This document shows, piece after piece, positions 36,237-46,389 of a stretch of DNA of 50,060 bases (positions are counted from its first letter, which is position 1; each line of letters begins with the position of its first letter). Made by a program: the position numbers and the translations under genes. The DNA lies in assembly GCA_035447065.1 (NCBI GenBank), contig DAOTGJ010000025.1:1-50060 (forward strand), read 5' to 3'. Source of the stretch: CALEMW01 sp035447065. GTDB taxonomy: Bacteria > Krumholzibacteriota > Krumholzibacteriia > LZORAL124-64-63. Below the pieces are notes generated by a model. It worked only from the letters and a program-made list of their open reading frames with translations, had not been told where the DNA came from and did no database searches.

Positions 36237-38606
36237 ATGCAAGCAACGGCACCCGTCACCAAGAAGGTCGTGTACAACGACGAGATCGTGCGCGCCTTCA
36301 GCATCGCCTCGATCGTGTTCGGAATCGTCGGCATGCTCGTCGGCGTGATCGTCGCGACGCAGCTGTCGTTCTGGCAGGCCAACCTCGGCCTCCAGTGGAC
36401 GTCGTTCGGACGCCTGCGTCCGCTGCACACCAACGCGGCGATCTTCGCCTTCGTCGGCAACATGATCTTCGCCGGCGTCTACTACTCCCTCCAGCGCCTG
36501 CTGAAGGCCCGGCTCGCGTCGGACTTCCTCGGGTGGTTCCACTTCTGGGTCTACCAGCTCATCATCGTGGGCGCCGCCGTCACCCTGCCCCTGGGCCTGA
36601 CCCAGAGCAAGGAGTACGCGGAGCTCATCTGGCCCATCGACCTCGCGGTGGTGGTGGTCTGGGTGGCGTTCGCCGTGAACTTCTTCTGGACCATCGCCCG
36701 GCGTAACGAGCGCAACCTCTACGTGGCGATCTGGTTCTACATCTCGACGATCGTCACCATCGCGGTGCTCTACATCGTCAACAACCTGTCCATCCCCACC
36801 AGCCTCACGCACAGCTACCCGATCTTCACGGGCGTGCAGGACGCGCTGGTGCAGTGGTGGTACGGCCACAACGCCGTGGCCTTCTTCCTGACCACGCCGA
36901 TCCTGGGCATCATGTACTACTACCTGCCCAAGGCGGCGGGGCGGCCCGTGTACTCGTACCGGCTGTCCATCGTCCACTTCTGGTCGCTGATCTTCATCTA
37001 CATCTGGGCCGGTCCGCACCACCTGCTGTACACGGCCCTGCCGGACTGGGCGCAGACCCTGGGCATGATCTTCTCGGTCATGCTGTGGGCTCCGTCCTGG
37101 GGCGGCATGCTGAACGGTCTGCTGACCCTGCGCGGCGCCTGGGACAAGCTGCGCACGGACCCGGTCATCAAGTTCTTCATCGTGGCCGTGACCTTCTACG
37201 GCATGAGCACCTTCGAGGGCCCGCTGCTCTCGGTGAAGAGCGTGAGCGCCCTGGGCCACTACACGGACTGGATCATCGGCCACGTGCACGGCGGCGCCCT
37301 GGGCTGGAACGGCTTCATGGCCTTCGGCATGTTCTACTGGCTGGTGCCGCGGCTCTGGAACACGGAGCTGGCGAGCAAGCGCTTGGCGGAGGTCCACTTC
37401 TGGGTGGGCACCCTGGGCATCCTGCTCTACGTGGTGGCCATGTGGATCAGCGGCGTGAGCCAGGGCCTGTACCTGCGCGCGCTGGACGCCGAGGGCTTCC
37501 TGAAGTACCCCGACTTCATCGAGGCGCTGATCGCCTCGCGCTTCCTCTACCAGATGCGTCTGGTGGGCGGTCTGGCCTACTTCCTGAGCTCCGTGCTTGG
37601 CGCGGGCGTGCTCTTCGCCACCATGGCCAAGGGCAAGAAGGCCACGGTCTCCGTGGACGTCACGGTGCTCAAGCCCACCGGCCTCACCTTCCGGCAGATC
37701 ATGACCGGCGCGCCGGTGCTCTACTCCACGGCCCTGGTGGTGCTGACCTGCATCCTGCTGGCCACCGGCACCCTGGGCTCGGCCTTCGCCGTGGCGGGAT
37801 TCGCCGTGGTGACCATCGCCGCGGCCCTGTCCATCGGCGTGGAGAAGACCCGCAAGAGCTGGCACGACATGGTGGAGGCGCACCCGCTCAGCTTCACCGT
37901 GCTGGCGCTGCTGGCCATCCTCATCGGCGGTCTGGTGGAGATCATCCCGCTGACCATGGACCGCACCAAGGAGCAGGATCTGGCGGCGCAGGCCGACTCG
38001 CTGTGGACCGAGGGCGGCCAGTACGCCTTCATCCAGATGCCGTACAGCCCCCTGGAGCTGGCCGGCCGCGACATCTACGTGCGCGAGGGCTGCTACGTCT
38101 GCCACAGCCAGATGGTGCGTCCCTTCCGTCACGAGACCCTGCGCTACGGCGAGTACAGCCGGGCGGCGGAGTTCATCTACGACACGCCCTTCCAGTGGGG
38201 CAGCAAGCGCACCGGCCCGGATCTGCACCGCGTCGGCGGCCGCTACGCGAACCTCTGGCACTACCTGCACATGCGTGACCCGCGCTCCACCTCGCCGGGG
38301 TCCAACATGCCCACCTACATGCACCTGGAGACGGCCACGGCCGACCTCGCGGCGCTGCCGGGCAAGATGGGCGTGCTGGTGAAGATCGGCGTGCCGTACG
38401 ACGAGGCCGACATCGCCGGCGCGGAGGAGACCGCCCTGAGCCAGGGCCGCCTCATCGCCGACGATCTGGCCCAGCAGGACGTGGAACTGGCGCCGGACAG
38501 CGAGCTGGCCGCGCTGATCGCCTATCTGCAGCGTCTGGGCCGCGGCCCGCAGCCCACCGGCATGGAGCCGGCGGCGGACGCCGTGGCGGCGGTCGAGGTG
38601 CAGTAG
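36237..38606 (+). CDS. ccoNO: Fused CcoN-CcoO: cbb3 cytochrome oxidase catalytic subunit plus monohaem cytochrome c
   Basis: Reduces oxygen to water with high affinity and pumps protons. The product is about 789 residues. The CcoN part (about 1-480) has at least twelve helices. Its likely metal ligands are RPLHTNAAIF (His64, haem b), WYGHNAVAF (copper B), YRLSIVHFW with the cross-link tyrosine, GPHHLLY (copper B pair) and GHVHGGALGWNG (haem ligands). A linker helix leads into CcoO, with the haem c site GCYVCHSQMVRP near 620 and axial-Met region PGSNMPTY. Fusion of N and O is known in some lineages but most bacteria keep them separate. ATG 36237 is used; a TTG at 36231 has better ribosome-site spacing and would add two residues. 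Confidence 0.95.
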   Translation: MQATAPVTKKVVYNDEIVRAFSIASIVFGIVGMLVGVIVATQLSFWQANLGLQWTSFGRLRPLHTNAAIFAFVGNMIFAGVYYSLQRLLKARLASDFLGWFHFWVYQLIIVGAAVTLPLGLTQSKEYAELIWPIDLAVVVVWVAFAVNFFWTIARRNERNLYVAIWFYISTIVTIAVLYIVNNLSIPTSLTHSYPIFTGVQDALVQWWYGHNAVAFFLTTPILGIMYYYLPKAAGRPVYSYRLSIVHFWSLIFIYIWAGPHHLLYTALPDWAQTLGMIFSVMLWAPSWGGMLNGLLTLRGAWDKLRTDPVIKFFIVAVTFYGMSTFEGPLLSVKSVSALGHYTDWIIGHVHGGALGWNGFMAFGMFYWLVPRLWNTELASKRLAEVHFWVGTLGILLYVVAMWISGVSQGLYLRALDAEGFLKYPDFIEALIASRFLYQMRLVGGLAYFLSSVLGAGVLFATMAKGKKATVSVDVTVLKPTGLTFRQIMTGAPVLYSTALVVLTCILLATGTLGSAFAVAGFAVVTIAAALSIGVEKTRKSWHDMVEAHPLSFTVLALLAILIGGLVEIIPLTMDRTKEQDLAAQADSLWTEGGQYAFIQMPYSPLELAGRDIYVREGCYVCHSQMVRPFRHETLRYGEYSRAAEFIYDTPFQWGSKRTGPDLHRVGGRYANLWHYLHMRDPRSTSPGSNMPTYMHLETATADLAALPGKMGVLVKIGVPYDEADIAGAEETALSQGRLIADDLAQQDVELAPDSELAALIAYLQRLGRGPQPTGMEPAADAVAAVEVQ

Positions 38607-38809
38607 TGTTTCGGGAGTGGTTCGACAAGGCCGCGGCGATGACCGACTGGCCCGTGATCGGACTGATCGTCTTCGTGGGACTCTTCCTGCTCGTGGTGGT
38701 CGGCGTGATCGCCGGCCGCCGCGACCAGGATCAGATCGACCACATGGCGACGTTGCCCCTGGCTGACGACGCGGAGACCGCGTCCACCGAGAGAGGGACA
38801 CGCGAATGA
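38606..38809 (+). CDS. ccoQ: CcoQ-like small membrane subunit of cbb3 oxidase
   Basis: The 67-residue product has one helix (PVIGLIVFVGLFLLVVVGVI) followed by a charged tail RRDQDQIDHMATLPLADD. Position between ccoNO and ccoP and the single helix define it as CcoQ-like; the family has little sequence conservation. The tail LPLADD also occurs in the CcoS here (LLPLADDE). GTG start overlapping the ccoNO stop (TAGTG). Confidence 0.82.
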   Translation: MFREWFDKAAAMTDWPVIGLIVFVGLFLLVVVGVIAGRRDQDQIDHMATLPLADDAETASTERGTRE

Positions 38810-39378
38810 GCGAGTACAAGCAGGATCAGGTGCGCGAGCACGTGTACGACGGAATCCAGGAGTACGACAACCGCCTGCCCAACTGGTGGCTGTTCATCAT
38901 GTACGCCACCATGATCTTCTCCCTGGGCTATTGGCTGGTCTTCCACACCTTCAAGGTGGCGGACCTGCCCGTGGCGCGCTACGAGAAGGAGATGATCGCC
39001 GCCAAGGAGGCCCAGGTGGCCCGCATGGCGGAGATGGAGCTGACGGACGAGACCCTGAACATGATGGCCACCGTGCCGTCGCGCGTGGAGCAGGGCCGCG
39101 AGATCTTCCAGACCTACTGCGTGGTCTGCCACCTGGAGCAGGGGCAGGGCCTGGTGGGTCCGAACCTCACGGACCGGTTCTGGATCCACGGCGGCAAGCC
39201 CATGGACATCTACAACACCGTGACCAACGGCGTGCTCGACAAGGGCATGGCCGCCTGGGGCAACCAGCTCGGTCCCACCCGCGTGCAGGCGGTGGTGGCC
39301 TACGTGCTGACGCTCCGCGACACCAACGTCCCGGGCAAGGATCCCCAGGGCGACCCTTACGAGGAGACGACCCAGTAA
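38806..39378 (+). CDS. ccoP: cbb3 oxidase cytochrome c subunit CcoP, single-haem form
   Basis: Electron-entry subunit of the cbb3 oxidase. The 190-residue product begins with the FixP N-terminal signature YDGIQEYDNRLPNWWL and one helix. A helical spacer and one cytochrome c domain follow, with CVVCH near residue 107 and a Met in KGMAAWG as probable axial ligand. Standard CcoP proteins are about 300 residues with two haem motifs; this one has only one. ATGA overlap with ccoQ. Confidence 0.93.
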   Translation: MSEYKQDQVREHVYDGIQEYDNRLPNWWLFIMYATMIFSLGYWLVFHTFKVADLPVARYEKEMIAAKEAQVARMAEMELTDETLNMMATVPSRVEQGREIFQTYCVVCHLEQGQGLVGPNLTDRFWIHGGKPMDIYNTVTNGVLDKGMAAWGNQLGPTRVQAVVAYVLTLRDTNVPGKDPQGDPYEETTQ

Positions 39379-39379
39379 C

Positions 39380-40777
39380 ATGAGCGACACCCAGACCGGC
39401 CGCCGCAGCAAGCGGCGGCCGGACCTGGACACCGTCTACAGCATCAACGCCGACGGCTCGCGGAACTTCCTGCAGCCCGCCGACGTGCAGGGACGGTGGC
39501 AGGTCCTGAAAAACCTCACGTGGATGCTGCTCCTGCTCGTCTACGTGGCCCTTCCCTGGCTCCAGATCCACGGCAAGCCCGCCATCCACATCGATCTTCC
39601 CGGACGCAACGCCTACCTCTTCGGTCTGACCTTCACGAACCAGGACTTCTACCTGATGTTCTTCGTGGTGACCGGAATCGGGTTCGGGCTGTTCGTGATC
39701 ACGGCGCTGTGGGGACGCATCTGGTGCGGCTTCGCCTGCCCGCAGACCGTCTTCATGGAGGGCGTGTTCCGCAAGGTGGAGCGCTGGATCGAGGGCCCGC
39801 GCGTGACGCGCATCCGCCGCAACGACGGCCCCATGACCGCGGACAAGTTCTGGCGCAAGGCGCTGAAGCACATGATCTTCCTGGGCGGCTCCTACGTGAT
39901 CGCCCACGTGTTCCTCTCGTACTTCATCCCGGCGCGCGAACTGCTCGAGGTGATCCGCTCCAATCCCAAGGAGCACATGACCGCCTTCGGCTGGTCCATG
40001 TTCTTCACGGGGATCATGTACTTCGACTACGCATGGTTCCGCGAGCAGACCTGCATCGTGATCTGCCCCTACGGCCGCCTGCAGTCGTCGCTGATCGACG
40101 AGGACACGATCATCATCGGCTACGACGAGGTGCGGGGCGAGCCGCGGCACAAGGGCGTGAACGAGGGCGGCGACTGCATCGACTGCTACCGCTGCGTGGA
40201 GGTGTGCCCCACGGGCATCGACATCCGCGCCGGCCTGCAGCTCGAGTGCATCGGCTGCACCAACTGCATCGACGCCTGCGACGACATCATGCGCAAGATC
40301 GGCAAGCCCACCGGCCTGGTGCGCTACGACAGCCAGCGAGTCTTCCGCGGCGAGCCCAAGAAGTCGCTGCTGCGGCCGCGCGTGTTCGTCTACGCCTTCC
40401 TCGGCCTGGTGGGCCTGACGGTGGCCGGGATGTCGGTGCGCAGCCGCGCCGACTTCCACGCCAACGCCCTGCGCGCGGCGGGCATGCCCTACGTCATCGA
40501 AGGCCAGCGCATCCGCAACCTCTACACGGTGCGCGTGCAGAACAAGAGCGGGAACGACAACACCTACCACGTGCGCCTGGAGGAGGGCCCGGAGGGCATC
40601 GAGATGATCATGCCCCAGCCGGAGCTGCGCCTGCGCAGCCTGGAGGATGGCAGGTCCCCGGTCTTCTTCTATCTTGACCGGGCTCACTACACGGAGCCCT
40701 TCCCGCTGACCCTGTCGGTGACCGACTCGATCCACGGCGAGACCAGGCTCCTCGAAGTCATGTTCCGGGGGCCGTAG
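39380..40777 (+). CDS. ccoG: CcoG (FixG) cytochrome oxidase accessory protein
   Basis: Membrane iron-sulfur protein, shown elsewhere to be a cupric reductase that aids cbb3 assembly. The 465-residue product has about five helices, the polyferredoxin-type CGFACPQ, CPYGRLQ, then CIDCYRCVEVCPTG and CIGCTNCIDACD for two [4Fe-4S] clusters, and a C-terminal Ig-like domain of about 110 residues. Starts 1 base after ccoP. No ccoH follows. Confidence 0.94.
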   Translation: MSDTQTGRRSKRRPDLDTVYSINADGSRNFLQPADVQGRWQVLKNLTWMLLLLVYVALPWLQIHGKPAIHIDLPGRNAYLFGLTFTNQDFYLMFFVVTGIGFGLFVITALWGRIWCGFACPQTVFMEGVFRKVERWIEGPRVTRIRRNDGPMTADKFWRKALKHMIFLGGSYVIAHVFLSYFIPARELLEVIRSNPKEHMTAFGWSMFFTGIMYFDYAWFREQTCIVICPYGRLQSSLIDEDTIIIGYDEVRGEPRHKGVNEGGDCIDCYRCVEVCPTGIDIRAGLQLECIGCTNCIDACDDIMRKIGKPTGLVRYDSQRVFRGEPKKSLLRPRVFVYAFLGLVGLTVAGMSVRSRADFHANALRAAGMPYVIEGQRIRNLYTVRVQNKSGNDNTYHVRLEEGPEGIEMIMPQPELRLRSLEDGRSPVFFYLDRAHYTEPFPLTLSVTDSIHGETRLLEVMFRGP

Positions 40778-40780
40778 ACG

Positions 40781-40903
40781 ATGAAGAAGTGGTTGAGGGA
40801 CCGACCGTGGATCTGGCTGGTCGTCCTGCTCGCGTTCATGATGAGCCTGAGCGTGGCGTTCCTGGTGATCGCGGAGTACGCGCGGCCGGTGCTGGTCAAG
40901 TAG
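40781..40903 (+). CDS. Forty-residue single-helix membrane protein after ccoG
   Basis: Not recognised. It starts 3 bases after the ccoG stop and encodes 40 residues: a basic N-terminus MKKWLRDRPW, one hydrophobic helix (IWLVVLLAFMMSLSVAFLVI) and a short end AEYARPVLVK. Positive-inside rules place the N-terminus in the cytoplasm. Codon use is the same GC-rich pattern as its neighbours. CcoG has GGGGGCC shortly upstream but no clean ribosome site, so coupling to ccoG translation is likely. Position is where ccoH usually lies, but it is far too short for CcoH (about 150 residues). It may be an extra small oxidase subunit or assembly factor. Confidence 0.65.
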   Translation: MKKWLRDRPWIWLVVLLAFMMSLSVAFLVIAEYARPVLVK

Positions 40904-40927
40904 CGCCGCCCGCGCGGAGGATGGACG

Positions 40928-40953
40928 AAGGGCCCGGCTCGCACCGGGCCCTT
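40928..40953. terminator. Terminator of the cbb3 cluster (convergent with symporter gene)
   Basis: A 10-bp stem AAGGGCCCGG / CCGGGCCCTT with loop CTCGCA, followed by GTTCG. It lies 25 bases after the 40-residue gene and 27 before the stop of the opposing gene, so it may serve both. Confidence 0.82.
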
Positions 40954-40979
40954 GTTCGTGCCGCACCGGACCGCCGCGG

Positions 40980-42371
40980 CTACTGGTACTCGGCGCCCAG
41001 GATCACGCTGACGATGATCGCGCCCACCACCAGCGGCGCCACGAACCGCAGCAGGATCCGCCAGCCCGTGAACCAGCGGAAGGGCCCGTGGCCCTGCTCC
41101 ACCTCGCGCCGCATCTCGGACCCCAGCATCGCCCATCCGGCGAAGACGGCGATGAGGAAGCCGCCCACCGGCAGGAACCAGTTGCTGGCCAGGTAGTCCA
41201 GGGTGCCCAGCACGCCGGCCGTGGACTCCCGCCCGATCAGGTTGATCTCCGTGAGCGCGGCGCTCCCGCCCAGGCTCCAGGCGTTCAGCAGGCCGAACAC
41301 GTAGATGGCGCCGCCGGTCAGCAGCACCGCGCGGTGGCGGCTCAGCTTGAGCTCGTCGATGGCGTAGCTGGTCACCACCTCCAGCAGGCTGATGGTGCTG
41401 GTCAGGGCCGCCAGGGCCACCAGCAGGTAGAAGAAGCCGTTGATGAGCGAGCCGCCCGGCAGCTTGCAGAACACCTGGGGCAGCGTGGTGAAGAGGATGG
41501 TGGAGCTCTTGCGCACCTCCATGTCCTCCGTGAAGATCACCGAGAACATGATGACGCAGGCCAGCAGGGCGATCAGCGTGTCCAGCACGCTGATGGTCAC
41601 CGCGGCGCGGGGGATGGAGTCCTGGCCGCGCATGTAGCTGCCGTAGGTCAGCATGGCGCCCATGCCCAGGCTGAGGGTGAAGAAGCTGTGGCCCAGGGCC
41701 TCCAGGATCGCGCCGGGCTCCAGCTCCGCGAAGTTGGGGCGGAAGAGGAAGGTCATGGCCTCCCCGAATCCGGCGGTGGTGGTGGAGTAGATCGCCAACG
41801 CGCCCAGGATGGCGAAGAGGAAGGGCACCAGCACCTTGGCCACCCGCTCGATGCCGTCCTTCACGCCGAAGTACACCACGCCCACGGTCAGCCCCATGAA
41901 CAGCGTGTGGTAGAGCGACTGCTGCGGCCCGTCGGCCAGGAAGGCGCCGAAGAAGTCGTCCAGCCGGCCCGCCTGCACCATCTCGCCCAGGCCGCCGCTC
42001 ACGGCCAGCAGCACGTAGCGGATGGTCCAGCCGGCGATGACGCTGTAGTAGGAGAGGATCACGAACCCCGCGACCACGCCCAGGAAGCCGGTGCCGGCCC
42101 AGGCGCCGCCGCCGGGGCGTCCCTGGCCCAGGATGCGGAAGGAGCCCACGGGATCCCGCTGGGCCTTCCGTCCCAGGACGATCTCCGCCAGCATGATGGG
42201 CAGGCCCACCAGGGCGATGGCGGCGATGTAGACCAGCACGAAGGCGCCGCCGTGGTTCTCGTAGGTGATGTAGGGGAACTTCCAGAGGTTGCCCAGGCCG
42301 ATGGCGCTGCCCGCCGCCGCCAGGACGAAGCCGAGGCTGCTGTTCCACTGCCCGCGTGAATTCTGGGCCAT
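40980..42371 (-). CDS. Sodium-dependent transporter of the NSS (SLC6/LeuT) family
   Basis: Sodium-driven importer, usually of amino acids. The 463-residue product has about twelve helices. The first is the family signature FVLAAAGSAIGLGNLWKFPY (sodium and substrate site), followed by GGAFVLVYIAAIALVGLPIM. LGHSFFTLSLGMGAMLTYGSY matches helix 6-7 of LeuT-like proteins. ATG 42371 is preferred over an open frame reaching 42530: AAGGA lies 6 bases before it and the upstream part contains the terminator and promoter. Substrate not readable. Confidence 0.93.
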   Translation of the reverse strand: MAQNSRGQWNSSLGFVLAAAGSAIGLGNLWKFPYITYENHGGAFVLVYIAAIALVGLPIMLAEIVLGRKAQRDPVGSFRILGQGRPGGGAWAGTGFLGVVAGFVILSYYSVIAGWTIRYVLLAVSGGLGEMVQAGRLDDFFGAFLADGPQQSLYHTLFMGLTVGVVYFGVKDGIERVAKVLVPFLFAILGALAIYSTTTAGFGEAMTFLFRPNFAELEPGAILEALGHSFFTLSLGMGAMLTYGSYMRGQDSIPRAAVTISVLDTLIALLACVIMFSVIFTEDMEVRKSSTILFTTLPQVFCKLPGGSLINGFFYLLVALAALTSTISLLEVVTSYAIDELKLSRHRAVLLTGGAIYVFGLLNAWSLGGSAALTEINLIGRESTAGVLGTLDYLASNWFLPVGGFLIAVFAGWAMLGSEMRREVEQGHGPFRWFTGWRILLRFVAPLVVGAIIVSVILGAEYQ

Positions 42372-42412
42372 GCGTCCTTCCCTTCGCGGATCCCTGCCGA
42401 TGCGAAGGGGGG

Positions 42413-42442
42413 AGCGTACCGATGGCGGGCGGAAAGTGTCAA
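42413..42442 (-). promoter_or_regulatory. Sigma70-type promoter of the NSS symporter gene
   Basis: On the minus strand, perfect TTGACA (42437-42442), 18-base spacer, TACGCT (42413-42418). About 40 bases to the ATG. Confidence 0.5.
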
Positions 42443-42460
42443 GATTGCGCTGGGAACGCA

Positions 42461-42490
42461 GAACGCCGCCCCCTCGCGGGAGCGGCGTTC
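42461..42490 (-). terminator. Terminator of korAB
   Basis: Stem GAACGCCGC / GCGGCGTTC (9 bp) extended by CCC/GGG with mismatch around loop TCGC, 25 bases after the korB stop. The trailing sequence is only weakly T-rich. Confidence 0.65.
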
Positions 42491-42514
42491 CGAGGACGGG
42501 AGATGGACGAGGGC

Positions 42515-43506
<992 letters not shown>

Positions 43507-43510
<4 letters not shown>

Positions 43511-45348
43511 CGCACGACCTCCAGCATGGCGGTGATCTTCTCACGCAGTTCGAAGGCGGTGAAGGGCTTGCCCTTCACCTTGTCGTAGGTCTGGAAGCGG
43601 AACTCGGGATACTCCGACTGGAGCATCTTCGCCAGCTGACCCATGTTGAGCTCCGGCACCAGGATCTGATCGTAGCGCGCGAAGATCTCGGACAGGCCCT
43701 TGGGGAAGGGCCAGATGTGACGCAGGTGCAGGTGGGCCACCGGCTGCCCGGGCTCGGCGGGCTTCTCCACGGCGCTGCGGATGGCGCCGTAGGTGGAGCC
43801 CCAGCCGATCACCAGCAGGCCGTTGTCCGCGCCGTAGACCTCGGGCGTCGGGATCGAGTCCGCGATGCCCAGGACCTTGTCCTGACGGTACTGCACCATC
43901 TTCTGATGGTTGTCGGCGTCGTAGCTCACGTTGCCGGTGAGGTCCTCCTTCTCCAGACCGCCGATGCGGTGCTCCAGGCCAGCCACGCCCGGCACGGCCC
44001 AGGGCCGCGCCAGCTTCGCGTCGCGCTTGTAGGGGAGGAAGGGCTCGTCCGAGGCCACGGGCCGCGTCACGGGGAAGCGGGGCAGCTTGTCCAGGTCCGG
44101 CAGCAGCCAGGGCTCCGCGCCGTTGGCGATGTAGTTGTCGCTGAGCAGGATCACCGGGGTCATGTACTCCACGGCGATGCGGCAGGCCTCCACCGCGCAG
44201 TCGAAGGCGTCTCCCGGATGCGAGCAGGCCAGCACCGGCACGGGCGCCTCGCTGTTGCGGCCGTACACGCTCTGCAGCAGGTCCGCCTGCTCCACCTTGG
44301 TGGGCATGCCCGTGGAGGGGCCGGCGCGCTGCACGTCCACGATCACCAGCGGCAGCTCCGTCATCACGGCCAGGCCGATGGCCTCGCCCTTCAGCGCCAG
44401 GCCGGGACCCGACGTGGTGGTCACGCCCAGCTTGCCGGCGAAGGAACCGCCCAGGGCCGTGCAGATGCCGGCGATCTCGTCCTCCATCTGCATGGTGACC
44501 ACGCCGTGGTTCTTCAGCTTGGCCAGGTGCTGCAGGATGTCGGTGGCCGGGGTGATGGGGTACGAGCCCAGGAAGAGCTCCAGCTCGGCCAGGTGGGCGC
44601 CGGCGGCCAGGCCCAGGGCCAGGGCCTCGTTGCCCATGATGTTGCGGTACATGCCCGGCTGCGAGTCCGAGCGCGGCGCCACCTCGTAGCGGCCCTGGAA
44701 CATCTCGTGGATGTCGCCGGACGCGTAGCCCGCCTTCAGGGCGGTCTGGTTGGCGTCGATGAGCTCCTGCTTGCCCTTGAACTTGGCGGCGAGCCAATCC
44801 AGGGTGGGCTCCATCGGACGGCTGAACAGCCAGTACATCAGGCCCAGCGTGTAGAAGTTCTTGCAGCGCAGGACGTCCTTCTTGGTCAGAGGGGAGTCCT
44901 TGAGCGCCTCTTCCACGCGGGCGTTGATGTCGATCTCGATGACGCGGTACCCGTTGAGGGTGCCGTCCTCCAGCGGGTTGGTCGCACACTTGGCCTTCTC
45001 CAGATCCTTGTCCGTGAAGCTGCCGGTGTTGACCACCACGACGCCGCCGGGCTTCAGGTCGCCGATGTTGACGACCAGGGCGGCGGGGTTCATGGCCACC
45101 AGCACGTCCGGACCGTCGCCGGGCGTGAAGATCTCCGACGAGCTGAAGTGGATCTGGAAGCCCGAGACGCCGGGGCGCGTGCCGGCGGGGGCGCGGATCT
45201 CCGACGGGAAGTCGGGGAAGGTGGCCAGATCGTTGCCGACCTTGGCCGTGGTGTCGGTGAACTGGTTGCCGGTGATCTGCATGCCGTCGCCGGAGTCGCC
45301 GGCGAAGCGGATCACGACATCATCTTGCCTGATCACTTCAGTCGTCAT
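43507..45348 (-). CDS. korA: 2-oxoacid:ferredoxin oxidoreductase subunit alpha with fused gamma domain (KorA)
   Basis: Partner of KorB. The product of about 613 residues starts with the gamma-type domain (IRFAGDSGDGMQITGNQF; then PDFPSEIRAPAGTRPGVSGF), followed from about residue 205 by the alpha domain with MGNEALALGLAAGAHLA. Typical alpha motifs follow: GSYPITPATDILQHLA, TTTSGPGLALKGEAIGLA and GPSTGMPTKVEQADLL. No delta (ferredoxin-like) subunit is present, as in other fused KorAB enzymes. ATG 45348 is chosen; a GTG at 45354 is also in frame. Neither has a strong ribosome site. Confidence 0.93.
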
Positions 45349-45627
45349 GATCACTGGGCCTGTGGGAACCCGCCGCGCGTCGACCCGAGCGCATGGCAGG
45401 GGTACCAGTCAAATGGAAGCGAATCCCTTCGCGTCCGCGGTGGCGTGCATCGACGTAACTTAGTCCAGGACGCACGCCCATGCCAGGACGGAAATCCCCG
45501 TCAATCGTCGGTTTTTTAACGATTTCCGAAGTCCATTCCCGATGGCGTGACGGCGGAACAGCACGATCCGGGCCAGGTGCGTGCGGCGGCGGCGGTTCGC
45601 TCCATTCCGCAACTCTTCGACGACCGC
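45349..45627. other. Intergenic region between korA and alkD
   Basis: 279 bases with no gene. It contains an inverted repeat CGGAAATC (45489-45496) / GATTTCCG (45521-45528) with a nested AATCGT / ACGATT pair (45503-45524) and a T6 run (45512-45517) in the loop. It must hold the korA promoter, but none is convincing: TTGACG at the minus-strand position near 45500 has a poor -10 partner. Confidence 0.5.
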
Positions 45628-46389
45628 TCAGGCCTCCGCCCGCAGCCGCCGCCCCCGCGCCTGCAGACGCTCCCGTACGGCCTCCGGCTGGTGCTTCAGG
45701 GCGTTGCGCAGGGCCTCGGCGCTGAAATCGGCCAGGTGGGCCTCCGCCAGGGCGCGGGCGCGGAGCGGGTCCTGCCGGGAGACCTCGCGCAGCACCCAGC
45801 CCACGGCCGTCTTGGCGAAGCGCTCGGGCCGCGCGATGAGGGCGGCGCAGCCCCGGGCGATGCGGTCGGCATGGCGCGGATCATGGGCCACGACGGTGAA
45901 CGGCACCAGCGACGCGCGGGCCCGCCACACCCCCGGCGCGGACCGCCAGGCGGCCACGCCGTCGGCCCAGCCGTCCGGATCCGCGGCCAGGCGCGGGCCC
46001 AGCACCTTCACGCAGAACCAGTCCACCACGTTCCAGTCCGCCAGGGCGCCGTCGTCCAGGGCGGCGGCGAAGCGCGGCAGGTCCCGCCGGGGCTGCAGCA
46101 CGCCCAGGGGCGCCAGGGTCTCGGCCAGCAGGAGCACGCCGGCCAGCTTGTCCTCGGCGTGGCGGTGGTGGAGGAGGTCCAGGGCCACGTCCACCCAGCC
46201 CGCCGACGGCAGGCTGGCGGGCCCCACCACGTCCAGCCAGCCCCGCAGCTCGGTGCGGATGTCCTCCATGGCCGTGCCGCGGAAGGGCGCGCCGTCCTTC
46301 ACGTAGTTCTCCCACCACGCCCGCGTCTCCGGCCGGGCGCGGCGCTGCAGGCGGCGTTGCAGGGCGTCCACGGGCACGCGGGCGCTCAC
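45628..46389 (-). CDS. DNA alkylation repair protein (AlkD-like HEAT-repeat glycosylase)
   Basis: Probable remover of alkylated bases. The 253-residue product is almost all helical HEAT-like repeats. Family features include WWENYVKDGAPFRGTAMEDI near the start and DWNVVDWFCVKVLGP with the conserved Trp/Asp, then RPERFAKTAVGWVLREVSR and NALKHQPEAVRERL at the end. Starts at GTG overlapping the umuC stop (GTGA), so it is the third gene of the umuDC operon. Exact substrate specificity not readable. Confidence 0.85.
   Translation of the reverse strand: MSARVPVDALQRRLQRRARPETRAWWENYVKDGAPFRGTAMEDIRTELRGWLDVVGPASLPSAGWVDVALDLLHHRHAEDKLAGVLLLAETLAPLGVLQPRRDLPRFAAALDDGALADWNVVDWFCVKVLGPRLAADPDGWADGVAAWRSAPGVWRARASLVPFTVVAHDPRHADRIARGCAALIARPERFAKTAVGWVLREVSRQDPLRARALAEAHLADFSAEALRNALKHQPEAVRERLQARGRRLRAEA

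Noticed and set aside
45349..45519. Sigma54-type site in front of korA (minus-strand TGGCAT...GC)
   Set aside because: The GG and GC elements are 9 bases apart instead of the required 10, and no enhancer-binding protein gene is near.
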